A program made the translations under genes and the position numbers. From NCBI GenBank assembly GCA_028285035.1, contig JANQQF010000139.1:1-51069 (forward strand): a DNA stretch of 51,069 bases, read 5' to 3'. Within the stretch, counting starts at the first letter, position 1. Each line of letters starts with the position of its first letter. Below are positions 17,759-25,562 of this stretch, piece by piece. Under the pieces are notes generated by a model. That model was not told the origin of the DNA and ran no database searches. It was given only the letters and a program-made list of their open reading frames with translations. This DNA comes from Phycisphaerae bacterium. Lineage in GTDB: Bacteria > Chloroflexota > Anaerolineae > 4572-78 > J111.

Positions 17759-17934
17759 TGAGTATTCAGCAACCAGCGTTGACAAGTTAACGAGTATCAA
17801 AGTGTAATGCAGGTAAGCAACCTGTGAATCGAGCCGAACACAGCAAGTTAATAAGCGGAACTTAGACTCAATCTGCCACACATTCTATTTCCAAGAGAAT
17901 GCGACAGGGCCTTCGGCATGACAACGCGAATGAA

Positions 17935-17972
17935 AATAAGGAGTCCGAAAGTGCACTTTCGGACTCCTTATT
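17935..17972. promoter_or_regulatory. Perfect 38-bp palindrome upstream of enoyl-CoA hydratase
   Basis: The sequence AATAAGGAGTCCGAAAGTG is followed at once by its exact reverse complement, giving a 38-base palindrome with no loop. It lies 31 bases upstream of the start at 18004, inside the carboxylase cluster. It could be an operator, an RNA hairpin that sets relative expression, or a mobile palindromic repeat. No U-run follows, so a simple terminator is unlikely. Confidence 0.75.
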
Positions 17973-18003
17973 GAAAGCTATTTTCAATGGAGAAACACAC
18001 AAA

Positions 18004-18816
18004 ATGACCCGACAATCGTACAACACAATTTTGGTTGAGCAACGAGAATCCCGCTGCTATCTCACCCTTAATCGGCCCGACAAATACAATGCCTTGAACA
18101 ATGAACTTTTGGGCGAACTGGACGACGTATTGGCTCAGCTTGAGCCAGATCGCTCCATTCAGACCCTGATTATGCGCGGTGCTGGCGGCACCTTCTGCGC
18201 CGGTGGTGATCTCAAGCAATTCAAGCAGATTTTCCTGAGTGAACTTTCGGGAGAAGAAGCCGCCCGCGAAAATCGTAAGTTCGGCGACTTATTTATTCGC
18301 CTTAATCGACTCCCCCAAACGGTGGTGATGCTCATAGAGGGGGCTGCAATTGGCGGTGGCTTTGGGCTAGTCTGCACCAGCGACATAGCCATTTGCACCG
18401 CCGACACACGTTTTAGCTTGAGCGAAACCTCGTTGGGCATCGTTCCTGCGCAAATTTCACCCTTTGTGGTGCAACGGCTCGGCTTTACCCAAGCCCGCCG
18501 CTTGATGCTCACCGGGGCACGCTTCAAAGGCGATGAAGCACAGGCATTAGGCTTGGTTCATTTTTCTATGCCAAGCCATTCAGCACTGGACGCCAAAGCT
18601 GACGAAATTCTCAGCCAAATCGAGCGATGCGGGCCATTGGCCAGCGCTCTAACCAAAGAAACCCTCCACATCACCCAACAACCCCAACCGCTCATAACCA
18701 CGCTCGATATGGCTTCCGAACGGTTTGGACAAGCCATTCTCAGTGATGAAGGACGCGAGGGGATTTCGGCCTTCCTAGAGAAACGTAAGCCGAGTTGGGC
18801 TGAACGGAATGCTTGA
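18004..18816 (+). CDS. Enoyl-CoA hydratase/isomerase family protein
   Basis: A 270-residue crotonase from ATG 18004, which has GGAG 11 bases upstream. A longer in-frame start at 17899 would translate a 38-bp palindrome and is rejected. Family marks are LTLNRPDKYNALN (about residues 22-34), the oxyanion-hole segment GGTFCAGGDLKQF and EGAAIGGGFGLVCTSDIAI, then FSLSETSLGIVPAQISPFV. The Glu of the second catalytic position (SET) is kept. The first (GGGCE in rat crotonase) is Gly here (GGGFG), a change also seen in some LiuC/AtuE-type hydratases. Placed between carboxylase beta and alpha genes, it most likely hydrates the 3-methylglutaconyl-CoA-type product. Confidence 0.92.
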   Translation: MTRQSYNTILVEQRESRCYLTLNRPDKYNALNNELLGELDDVLAQLEPDRSIQTLIMRGAGGTFCAGGDLKQFKQIFLSELSGEEAARENRKFGDLFIRLNRLPQTVVMLIEGAAIGGGFGLVCTSDIAICTADTRFSLSETSLGIVPAQISPFVVQRLGFTQARRLMLTGARFKGDEAQALGLVHFSMPSHSALDAKADEILSQIERCGPLASALTKETLHITQQPQPLITTLDMASERFGQAILSDEGREGISAFLEKRKPSWAERNA

Positions 18817-18828
18817 AAAATCGTAATC

Positions 18829-18858
18829 CACAGATGAACACAGATGGTCACAGATAAA
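18829..18858. repeat. Three tandem 10-bp CACAGATGAA-type units
   Basis: CACAGATGAA, CACAGATGGT and CACAGATAAA stand in perfect 10-base register just after the enoyl-CoA hydratase gene. The 10-bp spacing puts the three copies on one face of the helix. Such CACAGATG strings recur between genes in many bacteria, and a regulatory role is not shown. Confidence 0.75.
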
Positions 18859-18922
18859 AAGTTCAAAAAATATCTATAGATGAGATAGAACGTCTCAAAA
18901 ACTATTAGGAAACCTACCTAGC

Positions 18923-20890
18923 ATGGCCTTTCACAAAATTCTCATTGCTAATCGTGGCGAAATTGCCTGTCGTATTATCCGGACGGCCCACGCGATGGGG
19001 TATGAAGCTGTGGCAGTCTTCTCCGATGTAGATGAGGCTGCCCCACACGTCCAAATGGCCGACCAAGCCGTCCGCCTAGGTCCAGCGGAGGCCAGCGAGT
19101 CCTACCTCAATATTGATCGTATTCTCGATGCGGCCAAACGTACGGGCGCAGACGCCATTCATCCAGGGTATGGCTTCCTGGCCGAAAATGCCGATTTCGC
19201 CGAACAAGTAATTGACGCCGGTTTGACGTGGATTGGCCCAACGCCCAAGGCGATGAGAATTATGAGCAACAAAGCCGCAGCGAAGCAAGTAGTCGAGGCA
19301 AGCGGTGTTCCCCTCATCCCAGGCTATGCGGGTGATGATCAATCCGACCAAGCCTTTAACACCGCCGCGAATAAAATTGGCTTCCCTGTGATGATCAAGG
19401 CCGCAGCGGGTGGGGGCGGTCGAGGGATACGACTAGTCGAGACAGCCGATGATCTCCCAGCAGCTTTAACTACTGCCCGCTCTGAGGCCAAAAAAGCATT
19501 TGACTCTGATGAGTTATTGCTGGAAAAAGCCATCATCAACTCCCGACATATCGAATTCCAAATATTTGGCGATCAGCAGGGCAACATCATTCATCTCGGT
19601 GAGCGCGATTGCTCCATCCAACGCCGTCATCAAAAGGTCGTTGAGGAGACACCGAGTCCAGCCATTTCCACCGAACTACGAGAGAAGATGGGAGAAGCGG
19701 CTGTTCACGCAGCCAAAGCGGTTGGCTATGTCAACGCGGGAACCGTCGAATTCCTCCTATCCGAAGCAGGCGACGAGTTCTACTTCATCGAGATGAACAC
19801 GCGTTTGCAGGTCGAGCATCCTGTGACTGAATTAGTGACAGGATTCGATTTGGTCAAGTGGCAATTGCAAATTGCAGCAGGGGAAGCACTTCCACTCGGG
19901 CAAAGTGAGGTTAAGCTTAAAGGTCACGCCATCGAAGTTCGGCTCTATGCCGAGTCGCCTGACAATAATTTTCTACCCAGCACCGGTACAGTTTGGTTGT
20001 GGGATGCGCCATCGGGGAAAGGCATCCGGGTGGATGATGGCCTACGGTCTGGACAAAGCATCACCCCGTTTTACGATGCGATGGTTGCCAAAATCATCGC
20101 GTCTGGAGCGACCCGTGAGGTAGCTCAACGACAGCTCAAGCGGGCTTTACAGAAAACCGTCATCCTCGGTGTCGATACAAATCGTCGTTTTTTGATCGAG
20201 ACCATTACTCACCCTACCTTTACCTCAGGCCAAGCCACAACCACCTTTATTGAACAAAATTGGCAGCCAAATCAGAACACAATCACGCCTCAGATGGAAG
20301 CACTAGCGGCGACGATTTATTACCAAAATGATACCCAATTAATAGCTGAACCTCAGTTAAGCAGTCTAGGCAAGCAAGTCACAACCTATTGTTTCGACAC
20401 CGACCCTCGGCAGCGTTTGGTGCGGGTCAAACCGCTTGAGGATTGTTTACAAGTTTCGATTGAAGCCAAAACTTTTGAGATCAAGATCGTTTCATACAAA
20501 GACCATCGGTTGATGTACGAATTGAATAGCATTCGAGACATCGCCCACTTCGTCTTTGATCCTGACCACACCCTATGGCTGCAAGCGGGCTTGGAAACGG
20601 GCACATTCAGAGATGTATTGCTCTCAGAGGTCGATACAGCGGACGGAGTGAGTAGCGGAAAGATCACTGCCCCGATGCCGGGGGCCGTTTTGCGGCTTGA
20701 TGTGGGTGAGGGGGACACGGTTCAACGAGGGCAAGTTCTGCTCATTTTAGAAGCGATGAAGATGGAACACCCAATTACCGCCCCATTTGATGGGGTCATC
20801 AGTAAGATTTTGGTAACTCAAGGCCAACAGATGCAACCGAAAGAGTTGATGCTGGTGGTAGTTTCGGCTCATAGCAGTCAAACAAAGTAG
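18923..20890 (+). CDS. Acyl-CoA carboxylase alpha subunit (biotin carboxylase + BCCP)
   Basis: A 655-residue fusion with the classic MccA/PccA order. The biotin carboxylase N-domain (KILIANRGEIACRIIRTA) covers about residues 1-110. The ATP-grasp part has the Gly-rich loop KAAAGGGGRGIR (about 160-171) and FIEMNTRLQVEHPVTE (about 290). The biotin-carboxylase C-domain runs to about 445, followed by a linker BT-like region. The C-terminal biotinyl domain carries EAMKMEHP with the biotin-accepting Lys at about residue 613. It carboxylates biotin using ATP and bicarbonate and hands it to the beta subunit encoded at 16133. The last domain shows the complex is a self-contained two-subunit acyl-CoA carboxylase needing no separate BCCP. 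Confidence 0.96.
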   Translation: MAFHKILIANRGEIACRIIRTAHAMGYEAVAVFSDVDEAAPHVQMADQAVRLGPAEASESYLNIDRILDAAKRTGADAIHPGYGFLAENADFAEQVIDAGLTWIGPTPKAMRIMSNKAAAKQVVEASGVPLIPGYAGDDQSDQAFNTAANKIGFPVMIKAAAGGGGRGIRLVETADDLPAALTTARSEAKKAFDSDELLLEKAIINSRHIEFQIFGDQQGNIIHLGERDCSIQRRHQKVVEETPSPAISTELREKMGEAAVHAAKAVGYVNAGTVEFLLSEAGDEFYFIEMNTRLQVEHPVTELVTGFDLVKWQLQIAAGEALPLGQSEVKLKGHAIEVRLYAESPDNNFLPSTGTVWLWDAPSGKGIRVDDGLRSGQSITPFYDAMVAKIIASGATREVAQRQLKRALQKTVILGVDTNRRFLIETITHPTFTSGQATTTFIEQNWQPNQNTITPQMEALAATIYYQNDTQLIAEPQLSSLGKQVTTYCFDTDPRQRLVRVKPLEDCLQVSIEAKTFEIKIVSYKDHRLMYELNSIRDIAHFVFDPDHTLWLQAGLETGTFRDVLLSEVDTADGVSSGKITAPMPGAVLRLDVGEGDTVQRGQVLLILEAMKMEHPITAPFDGVISKILVTQGQQMQPKELMLVVVSAHSSQTK

Positions 20891-20892
20891 GC

Positions 20893-20973
20893 TTATGTCA
20901 TTCTGAACCACCGGTGAAGAATCCATCACCGGTGGTTCGTTGGAGATCCTTCACTTCGTTCAGGATGACATAA
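20893..20973. repeat. Palindromic element, TTATGTCATTCTGAAC ends
   Basis: The outer arms TTATGTCATTCTGAAC (20893-20908) and GTTCAGGATGACATAA (20958-20973) pair with one mismatch. Inner arms GAACCACCGGTGA (20905-20917) and TCACCGGTGGTTC (20926-20938) pair perfectly over 13 bases. It lies between the alpha-subunit and AtuA-like genes and could uncouple their expression. It belongs to the GTCATT(T/C) repeat family. Confidence 0.88.
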
Positions 20974-20995
20974 ACAATATTTACAGGAATCACAA

Positions 20996-22789
20996 ATGAG
21001 TAATCAAAAAACAACGATCAACATCGGCTGTGCGGCTGGCGCGTGGGGCGACTCATCGCTCGCGACGGTTCAACTCTTGGCTTCGGAACGGCTCGACTAT
21101 CTGGTATATGAGGGCTTGGCTGAGGTGACGATGGCGATTTTGACGCGGGCCAAGTTAAAAAATCCAGCGGCTGGCTATGCCATCGACTTTATCGACCCTG
21201 TGTTAAAAACCCACCTAGCTGAAATTCGACGACAAGGAATTCGGGTGGTGACCAATGCTGGGGGCATTAATCCGCAAGGCGCAGCGGCTGCTTTACGGCA
21301 AATTGCCGATGAGCAGGGGATTGATCTGAAAGTTGCCGTCGTTGAGGGTGACAATCTGATGTCTCAACTGGAGGCCCTCCGCGAGGCCGACATCCGTGAG
21401 ATGACCTATAACACGCCGCTACCGAAAAATGTGTTGGCAATGAATGTCTATTTGGGCGCGTTTCCAATTGTGGCAGCTCTTGATACAGGCGCGGATGTGG
21501 TCATCACCGGTCGGGTGGTTGATAGTGCTTTGATGTTGGCTCCATGCATCCATGAGTTTGGCTGGAGGCCGACGGAGTACAGCAAGTTGGCCCAAGGCAG
21601 TTTAGCCGGACACCTACTTGAATGTGGTACGCAATCAACGGGCGGGCTGTTGACCGATTGGGAAAGTGTGGAGAGTTGGGTTAATGTTGGCTATCCGATT
21701 GCAGAGGTTTCGGCCGACTCATCTTTCAGTCTCACCAAGCCAGACGGCACGGACGGCCTGGTCAATCGAGCTAGTGTGACCGAACAAATCCTCTACGAAA
21801 TCGGCAATCCTCGTGAGTACATTCTGCCGGATGTCATTTGCGACTTTGCTGATGTCCAGCTAACTGAATTAGATGGCGACCGAGTCCAAGTCGAAGGGGC
21901 AAAAGGCTATCCACCACCATCAACTTATAAAGCCACAACGCTTGAGGCCGATGGCTATCGTCTCACATTTTTGCTGATGATTACAGGCTTTGATGCTGTA
22001 CGCAAGGCCCAGCGTGTAGGCGAGACCTTGTTTGAGCGAATGCGGTGGGTCTTCCCCGAAAAAGGCTGGGCTGACTTTCGGAAAACCTCGCTCGAAATAG
22101 TTGGAGCAGAGCATCAATTTGGCCCGCATAGCCAAGCCAAAAATGCTCGCGAGGTCATCCTCAAAATCGCTGCCCATCACGATGACAAAGCGGCGCTCGC
22201 CTTTTTCGCCCGGGAAATTCCCTCAAGTGCGCTTTCTATGGCCCAGGGGATCAACGGCGGTGGCGGTGGCCTACCCCGCCCAATGCCATTCATCCGAGCA
22301 CACTCAATGCTTGTACCACGTGAGTTTGTGACAATTTTGGTGAATGGAGAGGTGTTTGAGGATTTACGATTGTCGATTGACGATTTACGAGAAGAAACTA
22401 AGCCCATTGCAATTCAAAGATCCGAAATGATAAGCTTCACGGGTGAAACCCGCCAAGTTCCCCTCCGGGCCATCGCCTATGGCCGGAGCGGCGACAAAGG
22501 CAATATCTCCAATGTCGGCATCGTGGCTCGAAAGCCTGAACTTGTACCGATTTTGCGGGAAAAATTGACGGCTCAGGTGGTTAAGGCGTATTTGGGACAC
22601 CTAGTTGAGGGCAAGGTCGAACGATTTGAGCTTCCCGGCCTGTACGCCTTCAACTTTGTGATGCACGAGGCACTCGGTGGTGGGGGTACAGCCTCACTCC
22701 GTTTCGACCCGTTGGGCAAGGGGATGGCCCAAATTTTGTTGGAATACCCGATTGAGGTGCCAATCGGCTTGGAGTTGTCGAAAGGCTAA
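20996..22789 (+). CDS. AtuA-like (DUF1446) protein of acyl-CoA carboxylase clusters
   Basis: A 597-residue protein of the acyclic-terpene-utilisation AtuA family (DUF1446). The N-terminal domain (about residues 5-450) shows IGCAAGAWGDSS, LDYLVYEGLAEVTMAIL, VVTNAGGINPQGAA, VVITGRVVDSALMLAP and EYILPDVICDFADVQL. The C-terminal ~100 residues form the AtuA-like ferredoxin-fold domain (LRAIAYGRSGDKGNISNVGIVA ... FVMHEALGGGGTASLRFD). In Pseudomonas, atuA heads the citronellol/geraniol gene cluster with a geranyl-CoA carboxylase. Its biochemical role is not established. Its place after carboxylase beta, hydratase and alpha genes supports a terpene/branched acyl-CoA route. AGGA precedes the ATG. Confidence 0.93.
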   Translation: MSNQKTTINIGCAAGAWGDSSLATVQLLASERLDYLVYEGLAEVTMAILTRAKLKNPAAGYAIDFIDPVLKTHLAEIRRQGIRVVTNAGGINPQGAAAALRQIADEQGIDLKVAVVEGDNLMSQLEALREADIREMTYNTPLPKNVLAMNVYLGAFPIVAALDTGADVVITGRVVDSALMLAPCIHEFGWRPTEYSKLAQGSLAGHLLECGTQSTGGLLTDWESVESWVNVGYPIAEVSADSSFSLTKPDGTDGLVNRASVTEQILYEIGNPREYILPDVICDFADVQLTELDGDRVQVEGAKGYPPPSTYKATTLEADGYRLTFLLMITGFDAVRKAQRVGETLFERMRWVFPEKGWADFRKTSLEIVGAEHQFGPHSQAKNAREVILKIAAHHDDKAALAFFAREIPSSALSMAQGINGGGGGLPRPMPFIRAHSMLVPREFVTILVNGEVFEDLRLSIDDLREETKPIAIQRSEMISFTGETRQVPLRAIAYGRSGDKGNISNVGIVARKPELVPILREKLTAQVVKAYLGHLVEGKVERFELPGLYAFNFVMHEALGGGGTASLRFDPLGKGMAQILLEYPIEVPIGLELSKG

Positions 22790-22793
22790 CCCA

Positions 22794-22919
22794 TTGATAG
22801 CCCTCGTCATTAGCCCCAGCACGGTCAAAAACTATATCCGCACCGTTTTTCAAAAGCTTGGTGCCTAGAACGAAATCCGGGCTGTGGTCAAAGCTATTCA
22901 TCTAGACTTAGTGAGATAA
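22794..22919 (+). pseudogene. Relic of a LuxR/NarL-type HTH response regulator
   Basis: Forty-one codons read [24 protein letters not shown], then an amber stop (22866-22868), then NEIRAVVKAIHLDLVR and a final stop. This is the last part of a LuxR/NarL-type DNA-binding domain, which usually runs ...[35 protein letters not shown]. The receiver domain and first HTH helix are gone and an in-frame stop interrupts what remains. It overlaps the end of the opposite-strand gene at 22908. Confidence 0.75.
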
Positions 22920-23183
22920 GACTATCTCATCTTCGCTAATGCAGTCCATCGTAGCAATAAAATCCTGAATAGTCTCAATAGTCATAGATTGTTGTAGCAA
23001 TTGGGGCAATTGACTCAACGCCTGAGAGATAGCAGCACGCTGCTCTAGCAAATAATTGAACTGTTGATCACAGGCGGGGATAGGTGGAGGATAATTCGCA
23101 ATTTCCATTTGGACTTGTACTTTCTTCTGCTCAAGCAAGCGCTTTAGTTGATCAACATATTCGTGCGTTTCCATTTGGCTCAT
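22908..23183 (-). CDS. Small hypothetical helical protein
   Basis: A 91-residue soluble, Gln-rich protein predicted to be mostly helical, with a likely coiled coil (THEYVDQLKRLLEQKKVQVQMEI and LLEQRAAISQALSQLPQLLQQ) broken by a Pro-rich turn (NYPPPIPACD). GAGGAG stands nine bases upstream of the ATG at 23183, so expression is plausible. No family is recognised. Its 3' end overlaps a LuxR relic on the other strand. Confidence 0.62.
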   Translation of the reverse strand: MSQMETHEYVDQLKRLLEQKKVQVQMEIANYPPPIPACDQQFNYLLEQRAAISQALSQLPQLLQQSMTIETIQDFIATMDCISEDEIVLSH

Positions 23184-23545
23184 TGCGAAAGCTCCTCTGT
23201 ACTAGGTTTAGATCACCATACTCACTTAATTCTCTTTATTCAATCGATTAACTCACAGAAGGGAGGTCATACACCGACATCTGAGCAAAATTCTACCAGA
23301 CCTCAATAATCTAGCCAAACAGGCTCAGACGTTCGCAACCGTTGAGTTGGATATCGCCATTTAGGTTCAACGCCTTCAACCGTCACTGGAAATCGCAACC
23401 GTCGAGCTGGCCCCCAATCGGTTTCTTCGATGGCCGATTTATCAAAAATGGCACCAGAAGCCAGACCCGAATGGGTAGGATCGTCTCTGACGATTTACGA
23501 GGACATTTCCAACTTAAATTGCCTCTTGTTCATTCACAATCATTC
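23184..23545. other. Gene-poor region with a possible decayed reading frame
   Basis: From about 23282 a plus-strand frame reads LSKILPDLNNLAKQAQTFATVELDIAI, a stop, then VQRLQPSLEIATVELAPNRFLRWPIYQKWHQKPDPNG and further stops. The internal similarity (FATVELDIA / EIATVELAPN) suggests a worn protein-coding stretch, but I cannot name it. Otherwise no feature is seen. Confidence 0.35.
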
Positions 23546-24835
23546 CTATTCATCCTCAAAAATCTCTAGCAATGGTTGGCCATCCCATTGAGGCGGCACC
23601 GGTAAACCAAGCGCATAGGCTGCCGTAGCACCTGTATCATAAGTATCGATTTCACCTTCAATGAGAATACCCTCTTTAATCCCAGGTCCGGCAGCCAGCC
23701 AAGGAATGGTGCGATCTAAGGGGGAGTCATTGCCGTGCCCAAAGCCCTGTCCGCCATGATCAGAACTCACAATGAACATTGTGTTCTCTAGATGTCCCTG
23801 CCGTTTGAGTTCGGCCATAATTTCACCAATCAGCCCATCAACAAACGTAATCGCATAGAGTTGATTTTCTGACATCCAGCCATAGGTGTGCCCCACTCGA
23901 TCAGTATCAGGAAAATGGATAAACATGGCATTTGGCATGTCCGTTTGGATGGCTTCAATCGCCCACTCTTTCACATCTGTATCATGAACATCGCCCCCAA
24001 AAACCTGATCGACTGAATTTTCAATGGCAATATAATGAAGTTTGTCCTTACCAAACACCATCGCTGTTTTCATTCCCTCGTGTTTCGCTGCGGTAAATAG
24101 GGTTGGCCCCGCCATCCCCGGCCAGCCGATGTAAGGTAGGCCCCATTCGATGCCATGCTTCTCCGGAACCATGCCTGACAACATCGAAGCGTGGCTCGGT
24201 AACGTAATACTGTTGGGAATTGTTTGGGCGTAGGGGCTATACGCACCGCGTTCCTTTAGGCTATCCAAGTGAGGCGTGACGGCCAGAAATAGGGCGTCTG
24301 GGCGAAGTCCATCGATACTGATGATGATAACATGTTTGAGGGTTGCTTCAAGCACGGCGGTCGGTTCCGGCAGGGGGGTATTGGTCGGTGTCGGGGGGAG
24401 TGGGGTACTTGTCGGTAGGGCGGTAGCGGTGGCAGCAACGGTTGGGATCGGTAAATCGGTGGGCACGATTAAACCCAGGATGCCATCAGTCGAGACAATA
24501 TCGGTGGGGACGGCTGTAACAGTCGGAGGCGCATCAGGCCAGGGTCGGTTTGGGCCAATAGACTGCTTATTAGATTGGGAAATAATATCTTGCTCAGGTT
24601 GGGTTAACAACGTCCGAATAGAACGGATTGAGAGAAGATTTGGATAGCGATCGACGATCACCGTCTTATTTTGAGTTGTGTTTGCTTGTGGTTCGCTTTG
24701 CACTTCAAGAATAAAGGAGGGGAGAAGAATAGCAAAACTGGCATACCCAAACAAGGGGATAATCAGGGCTGCCGCATAGGCAACCTTCTTACAAAAAAGC
24801 TTTTTGAGGTAGGTCGAAAGTGGTTGGTTCAACAA
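23546..24835 (-). CDS. Membrane-anchored alkaline-phosphatase-superfamily phosphodiesterase
   Basis: A 429-residue protein of the type I phosphodiesterase/nucleotide pyrophosphatase family. Residues 17-44 form a membrane anchor. A Pro/Thr-rich linker follows (about 100-165, with PLPPTPTNTPLPEPT). The catalytic domain then shows the metal and nucleophile sites: IDGLRPD (Asp175), PNSITLPSHASMLSG (nucleophile Thr211), HFPDTDRVGHTYG, SSDHGGQGFGHGND. The enzyme should act outside the membrane on phosphodiester or nucleotide substrates. The initiation codon is TTG 24835, with AAGGAG ten bases upstream. The 127 bases before it are AT-rich and likely hold the promoter. Confidence 0.92.
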   Translation of the reverse strand: MLNQPLSTYLKKLFCKKVAYAAALIIPLFGYASFAILLPSFILEVQSEPQANTTQNKTVIVDRYPNLLSIRSIRTLLTQPEQDIISQSNKQSIGPNRPWPDAPPTVTAVPTDIVSTDGILGLIVPTDLPIPTVAATATALPTSTPLPPTPTNTPLPEPTAVLEATLKHVIIISIDGLRPDALFLAVTPHLDSLKERGAYSPYAQTIPNSITLPSHASMLSGMVPEKHGIEWGLPYIGWPGMAGPTLFTAAKHEGMKTAMVFGKDKLHYIAIENSVDQVFGGDVHDTDVKEWAIEAIQTDMPNAMFIHFPDTDRVGHTYGWMSENQLYAITFVDGLIGEIMAELKRQGHLENTMFIVSSDHGGQGFGHGNDSPLDRTIPWLAAGPGIKEGILIEGEIDTYDTGATAAYALGLPVPPQWDGQPLLEIFEDE

Positions 24836-24962
24836 AATGTCTTGACTCCTTCGTCAATATTTTTATTTGGTTGTATTACATCTCGGTCAATTTATCATAC
24901 TTTTTCTTTTTTTGCTACTCTTTTTTCTATAAATTATATAAAAACAGCATTTTTTAACGTTG

Positions 24963-25562
24963 TTAATACCCCTTCCCCTGCCGACTAAACCGCACCAACA
25001 AATACACCCCCGCTACAACAAACAGGACGCTCAGGATAACCCCGCTGAAGTTGGTAATAAATTCGGTGATGAGTTCCCACTGATCACCAAAAGCGTAGCC
25101 GAGGCCGCCGAATAGGAGTAGCCACGTGATCTCGCCGGCTGAGTCGAAGAAGAGGAAGCGGCTAAAGGGATAACGGCTGCTGCCAGCTACTAGATTGGTC
25201 GGAATGGCTAAGGCAGTCACCAACCAACGGGTGAGGTAGATGGCGATGCCGCCCCGTTTATCAAATCGCGCTTTGGCGTTTTGCCAGGCTTTACTGCCCC
25301 CAAAACGTCGCTCAAGCCATTGATTGGCAAAGCGACCCACCCCATAAACAGCCGTGTCCCCGACGATGGCTCCAATCAGGCCAAATATCGGTGTGGTGTA
25401 AAGGTTCAATAACTCCTGGCGCATAAACGCCCCGGCAGCAATAACCACCAGCGATGTGGGCAAGGGAACCCCCATCGCCCCCAGCAACAAGATGCAACCG
25501 ACCATTGGTGCCCCAAAATCGATAATCCAAACTAACGCAAGTGAGGTCAAGTCTATGGTCAT
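24963..25562 (-). CDS. DedA/VTT-family membrane protein
   Basis: A 199-residue DedA-family (VTT/SNARE-associated) membrane protein of normal length, with five or so helices. Typical features are the early re-entrant segment GAMGVPLPTSLVVIAAGAF, the loop GAIVGDTAVYGVGRFANQWLERRFGG, and ARFDKRGGIAIYLTRWLVTALAIPTNLVAGSSRYPFSRFLFFDSAGEITW, which carries the conserved basic/Gly-rich motif. DedA proteins work as lipid scramblases/flippases, for example for undecaprenyl phosphate or phosphatidylethanolamine. The ATG overlaps the upstream stop by four bases, so it is translationally coupled to the gene at 25559. Confidence 0.92.
   Translation of the reverse strand: MTIDLTSLALVWIIDFGAPMVGCILLLGAMGVPLPTSLVVIAAGAFMRQELLNLYTTPIFGLIGAIVGDTAVYGVGRFANQWLERRFGGSKAWQNAKARFDKRGGIAIYLTRWLVTALAIPTNLVAGSSRYPFSRFLFFDSAGEITWLLLFGGLGYAFGDQWELITEFITNFSGVILSVLFVVAGVYLLVRFSRQGKGY

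Noticed and set aside
17899..18003. Longer N-terminus for the enoyl-CoA hydratase
   Set aside because: It would translate a 38-bp perfect palindrome and has no family match. ATG 18004 has GGAG and the normal crotonase length.
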